From JACVRW01 sp963835705 (GTDB lineage: Bacteria; Actinomycetota; Thermoleophilia; Solirubrobacterales; Thermoleophilaceae): a DNA stretch of 64,000 nt. The stretch spans positions 1-64,000 of the forward strand of contig CAWIGR010000007.1 of the NCBI GenBank assembly GCA_963835705.1, given 5' to 3'. This document shows, piece after piece, positions 52,416 through 60,397 of this stretch. Positions within the stretch are counted from its first letter, which is position 1. Each line of letters begins with the position of its first letter. The notes beneath the pieces are model-generated. The model was not told the origin of the DNA. It saw nothing but the letters and a program-made list of their open reading frames with translations, and made no database searches. The translations under genes and the position numbers were made by a program.

Positions 52416-52757
52416 CTACAGCCAGGAACGCGCCCAGACCTTCAGGGACCGCACGGCGGGCTCAAGCGCGCGGCCCTTCTCGGTGAGGCCGTACTCGATG
52501 CGCATCGGCACGCCCTCGCTGGTCCGGCGCTCGACGATCCCCTCACCCTCGAGCTCCTTCAGGCGCTCGGACAGGAGGCGGTCCGACAGGTCGGGCACCA
52601 GGATCTTCACCTCGGAGAACCGCAGCGGCCCGTCCAGCAGGACGAAGACGATCGCCCCCGTCCAGCGCTTCCCGATCAACTCGATCGCCGCGTGGTACGC
52701 CGAGCAACAGCTCTCCCGCGCGAGCTTGGTGTCTTCCGCGATGGCCGGCTCGGCCAT
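52416..52757 (-). CDS. HxlR-family transcriptional regulator
   Basis: A 113-residue winged-helix protein: CCSAYHAAIELIGKRWTGAIVFVLLDGPLRFSEVK (read in pieces) is the classic HxlR opening, and the rest (LSDRLLSERLKELEGEGIVERR) is the recognition helix and wing. CC may be a redox-sensing pair, as in some HxlR members. TACGAT (reverse of 52764-52769) is 6 bases before the ATG at 52757; the longer open frame to 52799 is then upstream DNA. The neighbour is a carboxymuconolactone-decarboxylase-like gene, which it may control. Confidence 0.85.
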   Translation of the reverse strand: MAEPAIAEDTKLARESCCSAYHAAIELIGKRWTGAIVFVLLDGPLRFSEVKILVPDLSDRLLSERLKELEGEGIVERRTSEGVPMRIEYGLTEKGRALEPAVRSLKVWARSWL

Positions 52758-52798
52758 GCGGTAATCGTACCCGGAGACGACGCGGACGGCCGAGGACA

Positions 52799-53362
52799 TC
52801 AGGCGGCCTGCTGCAGGCGGGCGTCCTCGGTCGATCCGTCGCGCGGGACGTCCCCGGCGCGGGTGACGAGGTTGCCGAACGTGGCCAGCGCCACGTGGGC
52901 GATCGCCTCGAGGATCTGCTCGTCGGCCCAGCCCGCCTCGAGCGCCTCCTCGTGCTTGTGCCGCGGCGGCGCCCCGTCCGACTCGAGCAGCGCCTTCACG
53001 AAGCCGAGCAGGACGGCCTCCCGCTCGTCGCGCGAGTCGAACTCGCGCGCGAGGGCGATCTCGTCCAGGCCGAGCCCGCTGTCGCGGGCGGTTCGCTGAA
53101 GCGTCGAGAGGCCGTACTCGCTGCCCTGGTGCTCGGCGACGGCGAGCGCGATGCGCTGCTGCGTCGCGTAGGGCAGCGCGCCGTTGCGGAGCTCAGACCG
53201 GAAGCGGGCGTACGCGCGCAGCACCGCCGGCGAGCCGGCGAGCACGCCGATGAAGTTGGGGAGCTGTCCGCCGCCCGCGAGGGCGCCCTTGAGGATCGGG
53301 ACGCTCCGCTCCGGGGCGGTGAGCTCATCGTGGACCTGGAACCTGCTCTCCTTCGTCTTCAT
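52799..53362 (-). CDS. Carboxymuconolactone-decarboxylase/AhpD-like protein without catalytic Cys
   Basis: A 187-residue alpha-helical protein with the CMD/AhpD pattern (TQQRIALAVAEHQGSEYGLS, then FVKALLESDGAPPRHKHEEALEAG). The usual redox CxxC of AhpD is replaced by SEYG, so peroxidase activity through Cys is unlikely. It keeps the His that follows in related decarboxylases. A TATACT promoter element and a longer 5' leader lie upstream, unlike most genes here. It is upstream of, and in line with, the HxlR regulator gene. Confidence 0.7.
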   Translation of the reverse strand: MKTKESRFQVHDELTAPERSVPILKGALAGGGQLPNFIGVLAGSPAVLRAYARFRSELRNGALPYATQQRIALAVAEHQGSEYGLSTLQRTARDSGLGLDEIALAREFDSRDEREAVLLGFVKALLESDGAPPRHKHEEALEAGWADEQILEAIAHVALATFGNLVTRAGDVPRDGSTEDARLQQAA

Positions 53363-53449
53363 CGCGCTGCTTCACTTTCCGCTCATGCTTACAGGCCGTA
53401 AGTATAGGCGGAAAAGGCGTAAGAAATACGCCAATTGAGACCGGTCGTT

Positions 53450-53860
53450 CTAGGCGTGCGCGGTCCCGGCGGCCACCGCCACCAGGAACAGGCCGAGCAG
53501 GAACGCCCATAGGGCGATCCGGTCCGGCTGGGCCAGCTGCGCCTCGACCACCGACCGCCGCTTGCGGGCCGGCGTAGGCTGGCCGGCGATCGTCACGGTG
53601 CGGCGCTCCGTCACGGCAACCGGGCTTGCCTGAGCCGGCGTGCTCTGCTGGAAGCGGCGCGGCTCGGGACTGGTGGCATCCTCGGCGGGCCGCAGGGGGA
53701 CCGGCTCGGCGACCGGCTCGTCGTCGGCGGAGCGGCGCTCGAAGCGCCCGCTCTCGCGACGCTCGGCGTCCTCGATCTTCCGCTCCCACTGGAGCAGAAC
53801 CGCTTCGCGACTCATTCCGTTGTCATCCTCCCGCAGAGCGCGGGCACCGGCTGTCGACAT
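53450..53860 (-). CDS. Small membrane protein behind a c-di-AMP riboswitch
   Basis: A 136-residue protein with a disordered, charged, Pro-rich N-terminal part (QWERKIEDAERRESGRFERR) and one C-terminal membrane helix (IALWAFLLGLFLVAVAAG). It is the only gene directly after the second ydaO riboswitch (53874-54003), 14 bases away with a GA-rich spacer. The function is unknown; envelope or osmotic roles are usual for this riboswitch class. An alternative start is the ATG at 53815 (MSREAVLLQW). Confidence 0.65.
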   Translation of the reverse strand: MSTAGARALREDDNGMSREAVLLQWERKIEDAERRESGRFERRSADDEPVAEPVPLRPAEDATSPEPRRFQQSTPAQASPVAVTERRTVTIAGQPTPARKRRSVVEAQLAQPDRIALWAFLLGLFLVAVAAGTAHA

Positions 53861-53873
53861 CGGCTCTCTCTCT

Positions 53874-54003
53874 TCTCGCCTGCGGGGTTAGCTGACGGGC
53901 TCGCGCTGAAAGAGTTGCGCTTCGCGAGGCATCGCGATTCGCCCCTGGCCGTGCGGCCATCTGGGTCCCCCACGCCCCGCTGCCGGGCGGAGCTTCGGCT
54001 TGG
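53874..54003 (-). ncRNA. Cyclic-di-AMP riboswitch (ydaO-yuaA type), second copy
   Basis: Minus-strand blocks GGGGGACCCA, AGGGGCGAATCGC, ACTCTTTCAGCGCGAG and CCCGTCAGCTAACCCCGC followed by AGGCG are in the class order. The last 25 bases are nearly identical to the copy at 33699. It precedes the small membrane-protein gene. Confidence 0.9.
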
Positions 54004-54087
54004 ATGGACGCGGCCATGCTAGCAGCAGAGCGCATGGGCCGGACGGAACGAAAAGCCGCAATTTGCAGCTTGCCGCGCGCCGCGGAT

Positions 54088-54573
54088 CTACTGCCCCGCG
54101 ACGCGCTCCACATAGACCGCCACGTCCTCGGCGTCCTGGCCCTGGAGGAGGCCCGCGGGCATGCGTCCCTGGCCCGTGCCGCCGTTCTCGATCGCGTTCA
54201 GAACCCGCTCCCGGTCGACGCCGCCGAGCTCGTCGAGGTCGGGGCCGGTTACCCCGGTGGCCTGGACCGCGTCCAGGTTGTGGCAGCTCTTGCAGGAGGC
54301 CACGAAGAGCTCCTTGCCGTTCTCGAGCTGCGCGCTCGCCGGCTCGGTGCGGAGGCTGCCCACGCCGCCCTCGGACTCCTCCCGGGCGGCGATCACGGCC
54401 GCCGGCACGGCGATCCCGAGCGCGATGTAGATCACGAGGATGATGATCGCGAAGGACCGCCGGCCACCGGTGAGATAGGCCTCGCGCGCGGCGCCGCCAC
54501 CGCCGGCGAAGGCGACGAACAGGACCCCGATCCCGAGCACCAGGAACGGGGCGATCACGAACAGCCATTCCAT
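54088..54573 (-). CDS. Membrane-anchored cytochrome c
   Basis: A 161-residue protein. Two N-terminal membrane helices (WLFVIAPFLVLGIGVLFV and FAIIILVIYIALGIAVP) are followed by a single c-type haem domain with CKSCHNLD (haem attachment) and a distal Met in GTGQGRMPAGLL. The domain faces the outside and carries electrons, for example to a terminal oxidase that is not in the window. TAGAGT (reverse of 54584-54589) is 10 bases before the ATG at 54573, which I prefer to the longer GTG start at 54585. Confidence 0.85.
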   Translation of the reverse strand: MEWLFVIAPFLVLGIGVLFVAFAGGGGAAREAYLTGGRRSFAIIILVIYIALGIAVPAAVIAAREESEGGVGSLRTEPASAQLENGKELFVASCKSCHNLDAVQATGVTGPDLDELGGVDRERVLNAIENGGTGQGRMPAGLLQGQDAEDVAVYVERVAGQ

Positions 54574-54622
54574 CGCGGGCGGCACTCTACCTGCCGCGGG
54601 GGAAGTGAATCGGCGCGCGGGG

Positions 54623-55111
54623 CTAGCTGGACTCGGCCGCCGCCCGGCGGGCGCGCTTCCAGCTCCCGTAGGCGGCGAAGACGTCGCGCAGGGCGGGAAG
54701 CTCCTCGTCGTCGGAGGCGCGCTGCTGGTAATCGACCATCAGCAGGCGCTCGGGACGCTGGCCGGAGTCCTCGGCTACCTGCCGGATGGCCTTGCGCACG
54801 TCCTCCTTCGAGGCGTCGGCGTCGCCACCCGCGCGCTTCGCCTCATGGGCGAACACGCCTGCGGCACTGCCGCGCGCCCCGGGCTCGGCCGAGGGGGTCG
54901 GGCGGGCGCGCCCCGTGCCGACGAGCAGCCGGCAGTGAGGGCACCGAAGCGGCTCCTGCGGCCAGTCCTCGCCGACCTTGCGCTCGATCAGCAGGTGGCA
55001 GTGCGGGCAGAAGGCGTCCTCTGCCGGCTTTGCCTTCCCGGCCTTCGACTTCCTTCTGCGCTTGGCGGACGAGGTCTTTGTTTGGCTACGCGTTGCTGAC
55101 GGCAAAGGCAC
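54623..55111 (-). CDS. Zinc-ribbon protein with C-terminal helical repeat
   Basis: A 162-residue protein. A Lys/Arg-rich start is followed by two Cys-x2-Cys knuckles (FCPHCHLLIERK and RCPHCRLLVGTG) that would bind one zinc, and a charged linker. The last 60 residues end LPALRDVFAAYGSWKRARRAA. That ending resembles the homing-endonuclease-associated repeat, a small DNA-binding helical unit. DNA binding is therefore plausible but not shown. It lies between cspA and the cytochrome gene in the same direction. Confidence 0.55.
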   Translation of the reverse strand: MPLPSATRSQTKTSSAKRRRKSKAGKAKPAEDAFCPHCHLLIERKVGEDWPQEPLRCPHCRLLVGTGRARPTPSAEPGARGSAAGVFAHEAKRAGGDADASKEDVRKAIRQVAEDSGQRPERLLMVDYQQRASDDEELPALRDVFAAYGSWKRARRAAAESS

Positions 55112-55254
55112 CCCCTGGTGCGGCTCTTGTCGCCGGGAGCGCCGTCGTCCAAACCGATATTCGGTGAGCGGTCGTAACCGCCCGCCCGCCGGTCGGCGCG
55201 GCCGGGGTCGTCGGCCCGCCAGGGGGTGGCCCGCCTATGTGGCAATCGCGTCCG

Positions 55255-55461
55255 TCAGGCGATCGGCCGCACGTTGACGGCCTTCGGGCCCTTGTCGCCG
55301 GCCTCGGCGTCGTAGGAGACCCTCGCACCCTCGGCGAGCGACTTGAAGCCCTCGCCGGCGATGCCGGTGTGATGGACGAACAGATCCTTGCCAGCCTCGT
55401 CGGGCGTGACGAAGCCGAAGCCCTTGTCGTCGTTGAACCACTTCACGGTTCCGGTGGCCAT
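55255..55461 (-). CDS. cspA: Cold-shock protein
   Basis: A 68-residue CSD protein with the RNA-binding motifs KGFGFVTPDE (RNP1) and DLFVHHTGI (RNP2). The start GTVKWFNDDKGFGF is nearly universal. GGAGGTACC precedes the ATG. A leader of about 175 bases between the ATG and the RNase P terminator (55462-55619) is long for this genome and typical of cold-shock mRNAs, which regulate translation through their 5' leader. Confidence 0.95.
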   Translation of the reverse strand: MATGTVKWFNDDKGFGFVTPDEAGKDLFVHHTGIAGEGFKSLAEGARVSYDAEAGDKGPKAVNVRPIA

Positions 55462-55619
55462 TGCTGGTACCTCCACTGATTTGCGTGCTGCGTCGCGGAG
55501 GAGCTGTGAAGCAACGACTGCGGGCGCTAACACTCATTTGCCGAGCACAGACTCGGCGCTGACCTCGCGGACGGTAGCAGCATGCGGGCGGGTGCGCAGC
55601 CTCGCGTGCGCGCGTAATA

Positions 55620-55647
55620 GAAAGCCCCCGCGGTCGCGGGGGCTTTC
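55620..55647. terminator. Strong hairpin terminator at the RNase P RNA end
   Basis: GAAAGCCCCCGCG is followed by a 2-base loop and its exact complement CGCGGGGGCTTTC, with pyrimidine-rich sequence on either side. It lies where the minus-strand RNase P RNA ends. Confidence 0.8.
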
Positions 55648-55649
55648 CT

Positions 55650-56029
55650 TAGCCGGCCTGTAAGCCGGATTTTGTCTCGAGCAACCATCCGTCTCGCCCG
55701 GTCGCGGTCGGTGACCGTGCCGGACGGGGCTCTCGCCCTGCGGCCTACCTGGAGCTCGGCGGGCAGCGTCATCGCTCCTGCTTGGCCTTGCACCGGGTGG
55801 GGTTTGCCTGGCCGCCGCGTCACCGCGGCGCCGGTGCGCTCTTACCGCACCATTTCACCCTTGCCGGCACTGGGCGCACGTGCAGCCCAGTGCTTAGGCG
55901 GTTTGTTTCTGTGGCACTGTCCCGCGGGTTTCCCCGGGTCGGTTCCCCGACCACCCCGCCCTCCGGTGTCCGGACTTTCCTCGAGGGGCCGGTTGTCTCT
56001 CCGACCTCCCCGCGGCTGCTCGGCCGGCA
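55650..56029 (-). ncRNA. rnpB: RNase P RNA, bacterial class A
   Basis: Minus-strand blocks GAGGAAAGTCCGGACACC near the 5' end and GACAAAATCCGGCTTACAGG at the 3' end are the hallmark pairing segments of rnpB. The central stems include the conserved ACAGAAACAAACCGCC segment. A TACACT -10 (reverse of 56036-56041) sits 7 to 8 bases upstream of the likely 5' end. It processes the 5' ends of tRNA precursors. The ends are approximate. Confidence 0.92.
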
Positions 56030-56087
56030 GCCTCAAGTGTAGGCCGGACCGCGTCCGGCGGCCACCGCGGGCGGAGCGTTGCCGTCC

Positions 56088-56306
56088 CTACGCGAGCGTC
56101 GAGCCGCAGCCGGAGCAGCGCGCGGCGTCCTCCTCGGCGTGCATCTGCGCGCGGCACACCGGGCACTCCGCCGTGCCGTCGGTCCGCACGGAGCGCAGCG
56201 CACTCTCGAGGCGCTCCTCGAGCGTGACCCCGCGCCGGCCTGCCGGCCGCGACCGGCGCGCCTGGCCGAACAGCGAGAGCGGCGATTCGAGCAGCGCCGT
56301 GGTCAT
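56088..56306 (-). CDS. Small zinc-ribbon protein downstream of lexA
   Basis: A 72-residue protein whose ATG overlaps the lexA stop (ATGA). The last 30 residues carry CPVC and CSGC (ECPVCRAQMHAEEDAARCSGCGSTL, read in pieces), one zinc-binding ribbon. The basic N-terminus may touch DNA or the ribosome. The function is unknown. Its co-translation with lexA suggests that it is SOS-controlled. Confidence 0.6.
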   Translation of the reverse strand: MTTALLESPLSLFGQARRSRPAGRRGVTLEERLESALRSVRTDGTAECPVCRAQMHAEEDAARCSGCGSTLA

Positions 56307-56917
56307 GTCACCCTCCTGCACAGGCCGACCACGCGCCCGAGCACCTGCGCCTCGCGCGTCCGGATCGGCTCCATCGACTCGTTCTCCGGCTGAAGGCGCA
56401 CGTGGTCGTTCTCGCGGAAGAAGCGCTTGACGGTGGCCTCCTCGCCTACCAGCGCGACGACGATCTCGCCGTCGCCCGCGGTCTCCTGGCGGCGGACGAT
56501 CACGAAGTCGCCCTCGAGGATGCCGGCGTCCTTCATGGAGTCGCCCTTCACGCGCAGGACGAACTCGCCGTCGTCGCCGCCGGCGATCCCGGGCACCGGC
56601 ACGTACTCCTCGATGTTCTCGTCGGCCAGCACCGGCTGCCCCGCCGCCACCTGGCCCACGACCGGCAGCCCGGGCGGCGTGACCACCTGCCTGGCCTTGT
56701 CCTTCAGCACCTCGATCGCGCGCGGCTTGGTGGGATCGCGGCGCAGCAGCCCGAGCTTCTCGAGGTTGGCGAGATGCGCGTGGACGGTCGACGACGAGGT
56801 CAGGCCGATCGCCTTTCCGATGTCCCGCACCGTGGGCGGATAGCCGTGCTCGCCCACGTACTGCTTGACGAAGTCGAAGATCTCCTGCTGGCGCTTGGTC
56901 AGGTTCAACTCGACCAT
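56303..56917 (-). CDS. lexA: SOS repressor LexA
   Basis: A 204-residue LexA: N-terminal winged helix (LTKRQQEIFDFVKQYVGEHG, read in pieces), an Ala-Gly cleavage site in VGQVAAGQPVL, the catalytic Ser in VKGDSMKDAGI and the Lys in EATVKRFFREND. It represses DNA-damage genes until RecA stimulates its self-cleavage. A GAGGAGGTC ribosome site precedes the ATG at 56917. A perfect LexA box lies upstream, so it controls itself. A small zinc-ribbon gene is coupled to it. Confidence 0.95.
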   Translation of the reverse strand: MVELNLTKRQQEIFDFVKQYVGEHGYPPTVRDIGKAIGLTSSSTVHAHLANLEKLGLLRRDPTKPRAIEVLKDKARQVVTPPGLPVVGQVAAGQPVLADENIEEYVPVPGIAGGDDGEFVLRVKGDSMKDAGILEGDFVIVRRQETAGDGEIVVALVGEEATVKRFFRENDHVRLQPENESMEPIRTREAQVLGRVVGLCRRVT

Positions 56918-56954
56918 CGGGACCTCCTCTGTGGGCCGGTCGTGTGCGGTGATC

Positions 56955-56968
56955 CGAACATGTGTTCG
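56955..56968 (-). promoter_or_regulatory. LexA box
   Basis: CGAACATGTGTTCG is a perfect palindrome matching the Gram-positive SOS box consensus. It lies just downstream of the lexA -10 element, where binding would block its own transcription. Confidence 0.9.
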
Positions 56969-56969
56969 C

Positions 56970-56998
56970 AGAGTACCCCGCCCGTCGGACGACATCAA
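56970..56998 (-). promoter_or_regulatory. lexA promoter
   Basis: On the minus strand TTGATG (56993-56998) and TACTCT (56970-56975) are separated by 17 bases, a good -35/-10 pair. It is one of the few complete promoters here and gives lexA a leader with a ribosome binding site. Confidence 0.65.
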
Positions 56999-57058
56999 GG
57001 GACGGGCCCTCCGACGGCCCCGGACGCCCCCTGAGCGGCTCTATACTCAGCGCTCCAC

Positions 57059-57144
<86 letters not shown>

Positions 57145-57146
57145 TC

Positions 57147-57170
57147 GAAGCCCCGCATGAGTCGGGGTTC
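57147..57170 (+). terminator. Weak hairpin after tRNA-Leu
   Basis: GAAGCCCCG and CGGGGTTC can pair around CATGAGT directly after the tRNA. There is no T-run, so it is at most a weak terminator or processing hairpin. Confidence 0.4.
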
Positions 57171-57187
57171 CGCGGGTGTCTCTCAGG

Positions 57188-57337
57188 ATGCTCGGGCGCG
57201 TGACGGTTCGCCTGGGCGGCCGCGAGTCCAGCCAAAGCGTGGCCCAGGTCTGGAAGTTCCAGGACGGCAAGATCACGCGCTTCGAGTCGTTCCAGGACAC
57301 GCTGGCCACGGAGCGCGTCCTGGGCGCGGTCGACTGA
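57188..57337 (+). pseudogene. SnoaL/NTF2-like C-terminal fragment
   Basis: A 49-codon remnant (VRLGGRESSQSVAQVWKFQD, then GKITRFESFQDTLATERVLG) is the final strand pair and helix of a SnoaL-like protein. The N-terminal half is missing, because the sequence starts just after the tRNA. It may be a gene cut when the element entered, or the remnant of a cargo gene. Any ATG (57188) would give only the last strands, so it is unlikely to be functional. Confidence 0.55.
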
Positions 57338-57543
57338 CTCAACGCCGGCCAGCGGGCTGTCGCGGAACGGCGACTCTCGTCGCGCCGATCCTACGTTCAC
57401 CGGTCGGGTGCTCAAGGCTCAAAGGCACGGACTATTGCTTCTTCGCGCGAAGCAGCACTGAGCAGGCACGGCTCCGGATTGGCGGCATCAGTGGCCGGCG
57501 CTTGGCTGTACCCCTGGGCGGGGTGGGTGTACGGTCGCACTGC

Positions 57544-58008
57544 GTGCACTCTTCGGAGCACAAGGGCGTCTCCAATCGAGAGCTGTGCCGACACTTCGTC
57601 GACGCCTACCGTCCCGACCGGCTCGATGATCTTCTAGCGCTGCTCCACCCCGATATCGAGTGGACCACCACCGAGACGTGGGTCGAGCGCGAGGTCTGGT
57701 ATGGCCACACCGGAGTGCGTGCCGGGCTGCGGCGCTTCTACTCAGCATGGGAGGACTTCTCCAACGATGAGATCGAGGCCTTCAGCGACGGCGGCGACAA
57801 GTTCGCGCTCGTCACTCGAATGCGCGGCCGCTCGCGAGGCACCCACATTCCCACCGAGATGCGGACCTCCGGGGTACTCGAGGTCCGCGACGGGCTCATC
57901 GTCCGCATCGTCGGCCACAGCGATCCCGCAGACGCGCTCGCGGCTGTGGCGAAGTCTGCGGCTGCGGCGTCCCCAGCCCGAACGGGGCCCTCCTCCCAGA
58001 GTTCGTAG
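57544..58008 (+). CDS. SnoaL/NTF2-like protein
   Basis: A 154-residue protein: GVSNRELCRHFVDAYRPDRL at the start, DDLLALLHPDIEWTTTETWV, RAGLRRFYSAWEDFSNDEIE and GVLEVRDGLIVRIVGH make a SnoaL-like cone-shaped barrel. An Ala-rich tail is non-conserved. Members are often polyketide cyclases or stress proteins; no substrate is evident. TACGGT (57530-57535) is 8 bases before the GTG, a leaderless layout. It is the first intact gene inside the putative island. Confidence 0.7.
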   Translation: MHSSEHKGVSNRELCRHFVDAYRPDRLDDLLALLHPDIEWTTTETWVEREVWYGHTGVRAGLRRFYSAWEDFSNDEIEAFSDGGDKFALVTRMRGRSRGTHIPTEMRTSGVLEVRDGLIVRIVGHSDPADALAAVAKSAAAASPARTGPSSQSS

Positions 58009-58133
58009 CAGCGTCCGCTCGTTCCCTTCCACCCGCTGATCACCCGGCTCATGGTGTCCGCGCGGAGTCACTGCTGCTTCCGCGTGGCCTACCGCTGCTC
58101 GAGACAGAGGAAGGCGGAGTCGAGCCCGCGTAG

Positions 58134-58532
58134 CTATCGCTCGGCGTCGAGAGCGTAGGACTCGTCCTGCGGCGGCACCTCCTGGAAGGGGCGCACCTCG
58201 ATCCGGCCACCCAGCGCCTTCGAGCCGAGCTTGGCGTACTCGAGCGCGGCGTCCAGGTCCGGTGCCTCGATGATCCAGAAGCCTCCCAGGTACTCCTTCG
58301 CCTCGACGTACGGCCCGTCGGTGAGGATCGGCGTGTCGCCGGTGGCGTCGACCGTGGTGGCGGCCGAGGGCGGGTGCAGGCCGCCAGCGAACACCCAGGC
58401 GCCGTCGTCCTTGAGCTTGGTGTTGAACCGCTCGACCGCGGCGAAGACCTCCTGGAGGGCTGCCGGATCCATCGACTCCATCGTGGGCTCCTCGGCCGAG
58501 TCGTGCGGCAGGGTCAGGAAGTACTGCGTCAT
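58134..58532 (-). CDS. YciI-like (DGPF domain) protein
   Basis: A 132-residue YCII-type protein with FAGGLHPPSAATTVD, GDTPILTDGPYVEAKEYLGGFWIIEA (read in pieces; the DGPY/F core), and LGGRIEVRPFQEVPP. These ferredoxin-fold proteins often neighbour sigma factors, but their reaction is unknown. AAGGAG precedes the ATG. It lies inside the putative island, and no sigma gene is adjacent here. Confidence 0.8.
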   Translation of the reverse strand: MTQYFLTLPHDSAEEPTMESMDPAALQEVFAAVERFNTKLKDDGAWVFAGGLHPPSAATTVDATGDTPILTDGPYVEAKEYLGGFWIIEAPDLDAALEYAKLGSKALGGRIEVRPFQEVPPQDESYALDAER

Positions 58533-58740
58533 GATGGCTCTCCTTGATCACGGGCCGCCCGAATGGCTGCCTCTTACCCTCTCCACGAACACCATCGTGC
58601 CAATACGACACGCTGGCGAGACTTTCTCGCGCACTTCTACAGGGGGCCGGCGGCGGCGCCCCGCGGGACGCAAGAGGAACGCTCAGCGGACGTCCCGCAA
58701 AGGATCGGCTAAGACGGAGTTCTCCAGCCGCTAGGGCTGA

Positions 58741-59481
58741 TCATCCGGGTCGAACGCGCCGGCGGGCCGACGGCGGCGGATCGTCGAACTCGTCGTGGCG
58801 GCGGAACCAGAACGACCCCGGCGCGCGCGGCCAGCCCTCGGGCAAGTCCTCATCGTCGGACTGTCCGCCATAGGGCGTCAAGGACCACAAGCTCCAGAGG
58901 CTGCCGATCCATTGGACCATCGCTCCGTGCTGCAGGAAGTAGGTGCGGTAGACGTCGTTGCCGTCGCGCAGGAAGACGATGAAGCCGAACCACTCGTCGA
59001 CCCCGAAGTCAGCCGAGAAGCGCTCGCTGCGGATCGTGTACCAGGGCACGTCCGTCCAACCCATGCGCTCGGCGTAGCGGCGGAGGTTCGCCTGAGGCGC
59101 CGGCGATGCCATCGCGAAGGTGATGTCGCGAGAGTGAAGTAGGCCGAGCTCGGGGATGCCGTCGGCGACGGACGAACAGCCAACGCACCCGGCGTCGGGC
59201 CAACCGTCGACACCCTCCTCGAAGAAGAACCGGTAGAGGATCAGCTGGCTGCGCCCGTCGAACAGCTCCGGCAGTGACCGCCGCCCGTCAGGACCCTCGA
59301 ACGCGTAGTCGCGCTCCACCCGCACCATCGGCATGCGCTTCCGTGCGGCGGCGAGCTCATGCATCGCGGCGGCGACGGTCTGCTCGCGCTCGAGCAGGGC
59401 CGTCCGCGCCGCATCCCACTCGTTCTGACTGACGACAGGCGGACGAGCGAGAGTCCGCTCGGTTTCCCCATGCTTCGGCAT
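58741..59481 (-). CDS. DUF899-family thioredoxin-like protein
   Basis: A 246-residue protein: VERDYAFEGPDGRRSLPELFDGRSQLILYRFFF (read in pieces), then GWPDAGCVGCSSVADGI (CxxC) and WYTIRSERFSADFGVDEWFGFIVFLRDG. This is the DUF899/thioredoxin-like pattern, with one redox CxxC and a Trp-rich surface. Members are common in actinobacteria and often lie beside SRPBCC, YciI or ArsR genes. A disulfide reductase or detoxification role is a guess. It is in the putative island. Confidence 0.75.
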   Translation of the reverse strand: MPKHGETERTLARPPVVSQNEWDAARTALLEREQTVAAAMHELAAARKRMPMVRVERDYAFEGPDGRRSLPELFDGRSQLILYRFFFEEGVDGWPDAGCVGCSSVADGIPELGLLHSRDITFAMASPAPQANLRRYAERMGWTDVPWYTIRSERFSADFGVDEWFGFIVFLRDGNDVYRTYFLQHGAMVQWIGSLWSLWSLTPYGGQSDDEDLPEGWPRAPGSFWFRRHDEFDDPPPSARRRVRPG

Positions 59482-59548
59482 CGTGGTCTCCTGGTGTCGT
59501 GGGCCGCGCCTCTCGTGGCCCTTCTAGCGTGCGGAAGCGCGGCGAGCG

Positions 59549-60352
59549 TCAAGCGGGATCGGCGTCCGCCCGTTCGTCGGTGCGCTGGTTGAGCGTCTCT
59601 TCTGCCTCGGCGACGGCCGCCTGCAACAGCGCGGTCTCAATCAGCCCGGCGGTGGCGAGCGCCTCGATCGCGGCGTGCGCCTCGGCGTCGTGCACAAACC
59701 CCTCGGCGACCAACACACGCACCACTTCGGCCGCCGCCCGGGCGGTTTCCTGCGCCGATCCGCGCTCGCGGCGCGCCAAGATCGAAAGCGCCTCGACCAG
59801 CGCGGAGCCGCGGGTGGCGTTGGCGAGCTCGATCGCCGCCTCCGCATCGGCACGCGCTTGGATCTCGGCGCCGACCACCAGCGCCAGCTCCGGCGTCAGA
59901 AAGCCTTGACCCACCAGCCTTCCGCCCGCGTCGCGCACCGCCTCACGCAGTCGCGCGGCCCAGCGATGCTCGATCAGGATCGCGACCGCGTGATCGCCGC
60001 GCCCGATCTCGTCGATCAGCCGGCGCAAGTCCGCCAGCGCGAAGCCGGCGGTCCGCCCGAACGCCTCCTGCGGCGGCAGTCCGCCGTTGCCGCCAGGCCC
60101 GTTGACGCCGAGCAGCCGAGCGACCGGGTTCGCGCGCTCGGCGGGCCGGTCGACAAACAGCGGGTCGAGCTCGACCTCGGTCAGCTCTCCCTCCGGCGAG
60201 CGGTGAAAGAAACGCGCATCCAGCACCCGGATCATTCCGCGGCCGCGGAGATCGAGCAGCTCGCGCGCAACTTCGCCGCGGAATCGCTCGGTCGTCTCGA
60301 ACCCCACGATCACGATCTGCAGCGGACCGACGCTCGGATCTTCGATGCTCAT
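59549..60352 (-). CDS. DUF6325-like protein, unknown function
   Basis: A 267-residue protein, probably all alpha/beta: LQIVIVGFETTERFRGEVAREL, LDARFFHRSPEGEL, ADLRRLIDEIGRGDHAVAILIEHRWAARLREAV (read in pieces). A long helical C-terminus (ALVEALSILARRERGSAQ) is rich in Ala and Glu. The N-terminal half resembles the DUF6325/DUF1269 proteins, which have no known function. It runs divergently from the TIR-WD40 gene, only 45 to 130 bases away, and might be part of the same system, but no evidence shows this. Confidence 0.55.
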   Translation of the reverse strand: MSIEDPSVGPLQIVIVGFETTERFRGEVARELLDLRGRGMIRVLDARFFHRSPEGELTEVELDPLFVDRPAERANPVARLLGVNGPGGNGGLPPQEAFGRTAGFALADLRRLIDEIGRGDHAVAILIEHRWAARLREAVRDAGGRLVGQGFLTPELALVVGAEIQARADAEAAIELANATRGSALVEALSILARRERGSAQETARAAAEVVRVLVAEGFVHDAEAHAAIEALATAGLIETALLQAAVAEAEETLNQRTDERADADPA

Positions 60353-60397
60353 TACCCGACCCTACGCCGATCATCACCGGCGCGCATACCACGCGGC

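Noticed and set aside
58533..58740. Space between the YciI and DUF899 genes
   Set aside because: No reading frame, hairpin or promoter pattern stood out; I see nothing assignable.
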